From Lycorma delicatula (Eukaryota; Arthropoda; Insecta; Hemiptera; Fulgoridae): 64,000 nucleotides of DNA. Shown one piece after another: positions 59,693 through 64,000 of this stretch. The position numbers were made by a program, and so were the translations under genes. The number at the start of each line of letters is the position of its first letter. Within the stretch, counting starts at the first letter, position 1. The stretch is taken from the NCBI RefSeq assembly GCF_047948215.1, contig NC_134465.1, positions 13,616,522 through 13,680,521 on the forward strand. Direction: 5' to 3'. The notes beneath the pieces were generated by a model. That model did no database searches. It was not told where the DNA came from and was given only the letters and a program-made list of their open reading frames with translations.

Positions 59693-60050
59693 AGGTTCCT
59701 CCAATTCAATGCAAACAGATGTAGACAGGCCATGGACCTCTGCTGGGAGGTGGCTCAGCACAAGGCAGTAGACGTGATCCTGGTATCTGAGCCAAACAAG
59801 GCAATGGTGGGGGGACCTCGCTGGATGGTGGATCGAACTTCTGGGGCGACTATTGGGCTCCCATCGGCTAGTATGCCAGTGGTCGGCTGGGGATCAGAGA
59901 GGAGCTTTGTATGGGCTGACCTCGCTGGCTTGGTGGTGCACAGCTGCTACCACTCGCCCAACACTGACATAGAGGATTTCCTTACCTTCTTGGACGATCT
60001 GAGTGAAGAAGTCACCAGGAATAGGAACCGGAGCCCCAGGGCTCCGTTCC
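59690..60050 (+). pseudogene. R1-type ORF2 endonuclease, N-terminal part
   Basis: From ATG at 59,690, overlapping the ORF1 TGA as ATGA, it reads MRFLQFNANRCRQAMDLCWE, VDVILVSEPNKAM (catalytic Glu in SEP), VWADLAGLVVHSCYHSPNTD and IEDFLTFLDDLSEEV. The frame then runs through RNRSPRAPF into a deletion junction where the family would have GGDFNAHH. An upstream in-frame ATG at 59,579 opens the same frame, but it lies within the ORF1 knuckle region, so the overlap ATG is preferred. Confidence 0.8.
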
Positions 60051-60426
60051 GGTGGTGGGGACTGGGATGCCGCCATTACAGCAGCTGGTGGCGGCTCGTG
60101 CGCAAATTTATCGGGGTGTGTCTAAGAACAATGCCAACTCAACTGTCTACCAGGATTCGCAAGCGAGATGGGATGCATCCACGAAAGGGAGGTGGACGCA
60201 TTGTTTGATCACGCACATTGAGCCGTGGGCCGAGAGGAAGTTTGGCGAACTGGGATTCTGGCTGACACAATTCCTGACCGGCCATGGGGTCTTTCGTACA
60301 TACCTGTGTGGACGAAGAAGAGCTGAAGACCCCTTCTGCCCTTACTGTCGAGAGTTAGACACGCCGGAACACGTGATATTCCAGTGCCCGTGGTGGGACG
60401 AGGACGCCGCGACTGTACTGCTGTAA
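60050..60426 (+). pseudogene. R1-type ORF2 C-terminal region with Cys-His finger
   Basis: The 124-codon frame reads GMPPLQQLVAARAQIYRGVS, RWDASTKGRWTHCLITHIEP, FWLTQFLTGHGVFRTYL and FCPYCRELDTPEHVIFQC, ending ATVLL-stop. These blocks belong to the end of R1/LOA-clade ORF2, including its CCHC finger (C-x2-C...H-x4-C). It is intact as far as it goes, indicating a young insertion despite the internal deletion. Confidence 0.84.
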
Positions 60427-60837
60427 CTGGTCATCTCGAGGTTCCGGGAGGTAGTGAAAAAAAATTTACACAGTGCAAGTTTGCGGAAATTGTATAGTCT
60501 ATTCAATTCTCGCACTTACAACTGAGTTTATTTTTAATTAATTTTTATTTATTTTGAATACTTATAGTTGATCTCACAGCTAGAAGACAACAAAAACTTT
60601 ACTACCAATTTTAGTTACCATTTTACCACAAATCATTGTTTTTTTATTCTGTTCAATTGTATTAGTTTGTGTATATTCTTAATAAAATACCATCTATGAC
60701 ATGAAACATTTAATGATTAAACTTATTAAATACTTGAAAATCTGTTTGGAAAAAAAAAATTACTTGGGGGAAAAAACCTCTGTCACAAGTTAGTGCAACA
60801 GAAGGGTGAATTTCTGTTTTTAATTAACCTCAAAAAC

Positions 60838-61590
60838 ATACCCAAAAACCAAATTTTTTGCCTCTAACTTCAGTTCCTGTGAACTGATTCACTTGAAAAT
60901 CAATATGAAAAAATCATTTACAATTTGTGCCTGGTAGAGCAGACTAAAAAATCATATACATACGTGTATGTATGTAAACATTGAGAATCATGTTAAGGAG
61001 ACTCCAAAACGTAAAGAAATGTTGGCCCTTCCTCAACCAACGCCCCCTTATAAAATCTGTAGCTAAAATTCTTTAAAATTAAACATTCTTTGGAAATCTG
61101 CTAAAAAAATAAAAATATTTATTTGTAAACTTAATACTGTTTAAGTTTTTGGTTATGATATAAAAAAAATATATTTCTAGTGGCATATAATTAAACAAAT
61201 ATTATTATTTAAGTATTAATAAATACTTAACAGTACAAATAAAAATATTTTGTATGCCTCATCAGTGTTACACTTTGTATAGAAGAGGCTTTGGCTTTGT
61301 GTAGAATAGTTGATAAACATCAAACTAGTATTATCTCTTAAAATAATTTATTCTTGAGAAAATAAAAGTAAATTTAAAAAAAAATGCACTCAGTAGAATG
61401 AAAAAAAAATTGAATATGTACCCAAAAACCTTATTTTTTGGCTAACCCTGTGAGCCTTATGAACCAAATAGGGCTCTATTCCCCGTAGGTTTCAATCAGC
61501 CCACCCAGTTTTGCCAAAATCAGTGAAGATTTGTGACTGGTAGAGCAGACAAAAAAATCCTGTACAAACATACATATTGGTATAAACATA
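60838..61590. repeat. Two directly repeated ~150-bp modules (CCCAAAAACC ... GGTAGAGCAGAC)
   Basis: ACCCAAAAACC-(AA/TT)ATTTTTTG begins each module (60,838 and 61,420), and each ends with CTGGTAGAGCAGAC(T)AAAAAATC and an ACAxACATA tail (60,950 and 61,540). Between them lies AT-rich sequence. The modules resemble a dispersed AT-rich repeat with a conserved core; I see no coding. Confidence 0.6.
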
Positions 61591-61659
61591 ACCAGGCATG
61601 GCGGCAATTTACAAATTCTTTAGAAACCTGCTAAAAAAATCCCTACTCTTCATTAACTC

Positions 61660-61677
61660 TATATATATATATATATA
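61660..61677. repeat. (TA)n microsatellite
   Basis: A short run of nine TA dinucleotides, of no further interest. Confidence 0.9.
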
Positions 61678-62129
61678 AAGGATATTGTGTTTCATTATCT
61701 CTTCATTTAAATTAAAGTTATACAGTTAGGCCTACAAGAAAAGTTATATTTAAAACAAGTGGATGGTCGATGGAGTTATCTATCAATTCAGACAGGCATA
61801 TTTTTATTTCTATTTCTACCCCTATCTCACTCAGCTATATTTCTCAAGTTGTGTGAATTGAGAGAACTTAAGCACCTTTACAAACATATATGGACGTGTA
61901 CTATATCATGTACTTATATGTATTTTCAGATTTAAATATGCAATTTTTAATCTTTGACCATCTCTAGAGGGCCCAGTGATGTTTCAATCAAATTTTCCTA
62001 AAAGAAGGCCCCCCTAATATTTGATGGAGAACCCAAATCAGGTCTCAAAACCAGATGAAGAATAATCTGGATTTCACCCAAACTGAATTTCAATCGGTCA
62101 TTTAACAAAGGGCTCTCAATGACAATTCT

Positions 62130-63280
62130 GTACAAAATGCGTTTTTTTTGTATGTATGTGTTTCTATATGTAGATATAAATTCAGGAAAGAAATGGCTCA
62201 ATCCCATCAATACATATGGAAGATACAACCATTTGAACACTGCATTCACTTCAAAAGTGACAACTGCAGGAAATGAGGCCTTTCTATATGAATGTACTGA
62301 CAATTGGTGGTGAATTTTGCAAGTTAGTTCATAGCTATTTCAATAATAACTCTCAACTTACTTTCAGGCAGTCCCAAATAGAAACATGTGTTAGCATGCG
62401 AGCAACTTGTAGTAAAAATGGAAAAGCCCCATATTCAATCAATGTGCCAAACAAGTTGCTGCAGCTGAATAAATGGTACACAAGCGATGCACTAAAAGTT
62501 TTTTTACTAAAATGAAAGAAAGTAAAGAAGCAAGTAAGAAAGATGATATGATTATCTCATTCTGTTTCAACTTCATCCTAAACTATTTTATCTCCGACAA
62601 TTATTGGTTGCTCCTTCATTCTTAATTATATGAAACATTTTGTTCCCGACACCCATCACTATCTCTTCACAGATGGATGTATGAGACAAAACAAAAATCA
62701 CTCTCTGATTAGAATATGTACAGACTTAGCTGAAACTAAACGATTTAAAAAAATTTATCACTTCTTCCCTGTCAGTGGTCCTTCATTTAACACATGTGAC
62801 AGAGGCCTCCAAAAAAATTTATTAAAAAATGTGACTAAATATATTTTGTAATGGAATGTGGAGTTTATTGTAAATGCTGAAAAAAACAACAGGTTTACTG
62901 TAAAACTTATATCCATCAGGATATTTTAAATGCTGACCGATGGCGGCAAACATTTTATAAAAAAGCCTGTTATTCATCAGAAACACAGAGTACCACGGAA
63001 TGAGAAAATAACTTCAGCTTATAATGATCAGGGAATTCAGTTATTATTCCAACCATCCAGGGCAAGGCTGTGAATCAAAGTACGTCGGAAATTTTGACAC
63101 AATTTTCGTCACATTTGAGATGAAAATATCTGCTACATCTGTGAGCTTGCCCAACGAAAGTGTGTTCACCAAAATAGTGACCATCAATGAGAAAAAACTA
63201 CCAGATTTGTCAAAACTGCTGGATTATATTTTGGATAGATTATTATTTTTGGATGGATTATCAATGTTTTTATAAAGACA
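62130..63280 (+). pseudogene. DDE-like transposase-type pseudogene (FTDGCMRQNKN family)
   Basis: The plus strand reads YNHLNTAFTSKVTTAGNEAF, LYECTDNWW (62,200-62,310), then after gaps HHYLFTDGCMRQNKNHSLIR (62,650-62,710), RFKKIYHFFPVSGPSFNTCD and RGLQ. RFTVKLISIRIF, GGKHFIKKPV and RVPRNEKITSAYNDQG follow. The DGCxxQNKN...FPVxGxSFxxCDR arrangement is that of repeat-encoded proteins common in insect genomes that look like RNase H-fold transposases. It is distantly reminiscent of the FSDGAA-QYKN family at 37-39 kb. It has stops and shifts throughout. Ends and duplications were not found. Confidence 0.7.
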
Positions 63281-63675
63281 TACTTGCATGGCTTACTATC
63301 AACAAAGACACAGAAAAATAAAAAAATCGAAATTGTTTCAACGAAATTATTTTTTTCTTCAATTAATTTTGTAACATGCACACTGTGTAGTTAAACAATA
63401 CAAAGTCTACATAATTTTTAATAATAAACTATCGTTTCTTTATTATTTCTGTTACTTTATTGAACATTACTTCGTCTTTTTTCTTTTTGCTTGACCATAC
63501 ATTTAAGAATGGGCTCAATTCCATAACTTTAAATTAGCATAAATACCGTAAAATTAATATTTAAAAATACCCAAATGTTTAAGTTACACTAGAACTTGGT
63601 AACTTCAGCATTAAATATAAATATGAATTACTAACTTCTTTATAAAAAATCTTATGTGTTTCCTAAAAAATTATA

Positions 63676-64000
63676 AGGGCAAGTCAAAAAGTAAAGTGAA
63701 ATTAAAAAAAATTCATATATTTATTTGTATTTACATAAATGATACATGCATTGTTTTTCAACATAATCCCCTCCTACTTCTATGCAGTTAGTCCATCTTT
63801 TAACAAGCTTTTCAATTCCTTCCTGGAAGAAAGTTTTCGATCTGGCGGGCAGATAATTTTTCACCACTTCTATGGCCTCTTCATTAGATTGATAATAATT
63901 CCCTCGCAACTCTTCGTTTAATGGGCCAAAAAGATGAAAATATCTTGGAGCCAGGTCTAGACTGTATGGTGGGTGGTCGAGCAGCTTAAAATCGATCTGT
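63676..64000 (-). mobile_element. Mariner transposon, C-terminal end, continuing past the window
   Basis: TA (63,674-63,675) precedes AGGGCAAGTCAAAAAGTAAA, the terminal repeat. The minus strand then encodes HPPYSLDLAPRYFHLFGPLN (third catalytic block; the Asp in DLAP is kept), NEELRGNYYQSNEEAIEVVK, TFFQEGIEKLVKRWTNCIEV and GGDYVEK, the family terminus. About 95 C-terminal residues are open without a stop, making this the least decayed mariner in the window. The rest lies beyond 64,000. Confidence 0.9.

Larger units (their letters stand above)
58135..60455 (+). mobile_element. R1-clade non-LTR retrotransposon, GC-rich, reverse transcriptase deleted
   Basis: Base composition jumps to clearly higher GC at about 58,135 and falls back at about 60,455. 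The order is ORF1 (gag-like, ending in CCHC knuckles), an ATGA stop/start overlap at about 59,690, the ORF2 endonuclease start (FLQFNANRCRQAMDLCWEVA, VDVILVSEPNK), then directly the ORF2 C-terminal region (GMPPLQQLVAARAQIY...) and a Cys-His finger. The rest of the endonuclease and the whole RT are missing, joined near 60,050. The 3' end lacks a clear poly(A). Confidence 0.85.
57212..64000 (-). other. Upstream Bap170 intron, open at the window edge
   Basis: The acceptor TTTATAG lies at 57,212 on. No exon with ARID, RFX or other Bap170 content could be recognised up to 64,000, so the upstream exon is probably outside. Contents are an R1-type LINE (58.1-60.5), modular repeats (60.8-61.6), a DDE-like pseudogene (62.1-63.3) and a mariner end (63.7-64.0). 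57,212-58,130 is AT-rich with nothing recognised. Confidence 0.65.

Overview
The window is AT-rich eukaryotic DNA with GT-AG introns, one split host gene and many decayed transposable elements. The mix of Tc1/mariner elements, tRNA-derived SINEs, R1, a single-ORF APE+RT LINE, Penelope-like and other DNA transposons fits an insect. The SINE and transposase types most resemble those I associate with Hemiptera, but the order is an inference.

Host gene: seven exons on the minus strand (57,211 down to 1,055) join in perfect phase into the C-terminal 612 residues of the SWI/SNF (PBAF/PBAP) subunit ARID2, called Bap170 in Drosophila. In order these are a Q/P-rich segment, a long low-complexity S/T/H/Q/P exon, two C2H2-type zinc fingers, a proline-rich linker and the conserved C-terminal helices ending in a TGA at 1,055. 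The N-terminal ARID and RFX-type domains must lie beyond the right edge. I found no further exon between 57.2 and 64 kb.

Introns carry nearly everything else. 1.2-3.9 kb: simple repeats and small inverted repeats. 4-14.5 kb: an unidentified inverted-repeat unit (6.8-8.1), a mariner-like pseudogene (9.9-10.9) and a long-TIR mariner (11.4-13.8). 14.6-17.2 kb: a SINE. 17.4-32.1 kb: three mariner fragments, two oppositely oriented copies of an abundant unnamed gene family (18.6-20.3 and 30.2-31.6), a near full-length APE+RT LINE (24.2-27.5) and a pogo/Tigger element with TA target duplication (27.7-29.4). 34.3-57.0 kb, a 22.6-kb intron: a mariner with long TIRs (35.7-40.36) that contains a complete second transposon (36,624-39,958); a LINE endonuclease fragment (40.4-41.6); a 3.5-kb element with ~745-bp TIRs (41.7-45.2); a mariner (46.5-47.7); a head-to-head Penelope-like palindrome invaded first by a mariner and then by a second LINE copy (49.3-54.1); a SINE with a perfect 17-bp duplication (54.2-54.5); and another long-TIR mariner (54.2-56.8). 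57.2-64 kb: a GC-rich R1-type LINE lacking its reverse transcriptase (58.1-60.5), a DDE-like pseudogene (62.1-63.3) and a mariner that runs off the right edge.

The strongest candidate for something little described is a pair of DNA transposons at 36.6-40.0 and 41.7-45.2 kb. They share protein blocks, termini related to GGGTCATTCC and 4-bp target duplications (GAAT and ATAA). In the first, removing the element and one GAAT restores the reading motif of the transposase it interrupted, which fixes its boundaries exactly. No complete, intact transposase or reverse transcriptase was found. The only gene likely to be functional is the ARID2/Bap170 orthologue.
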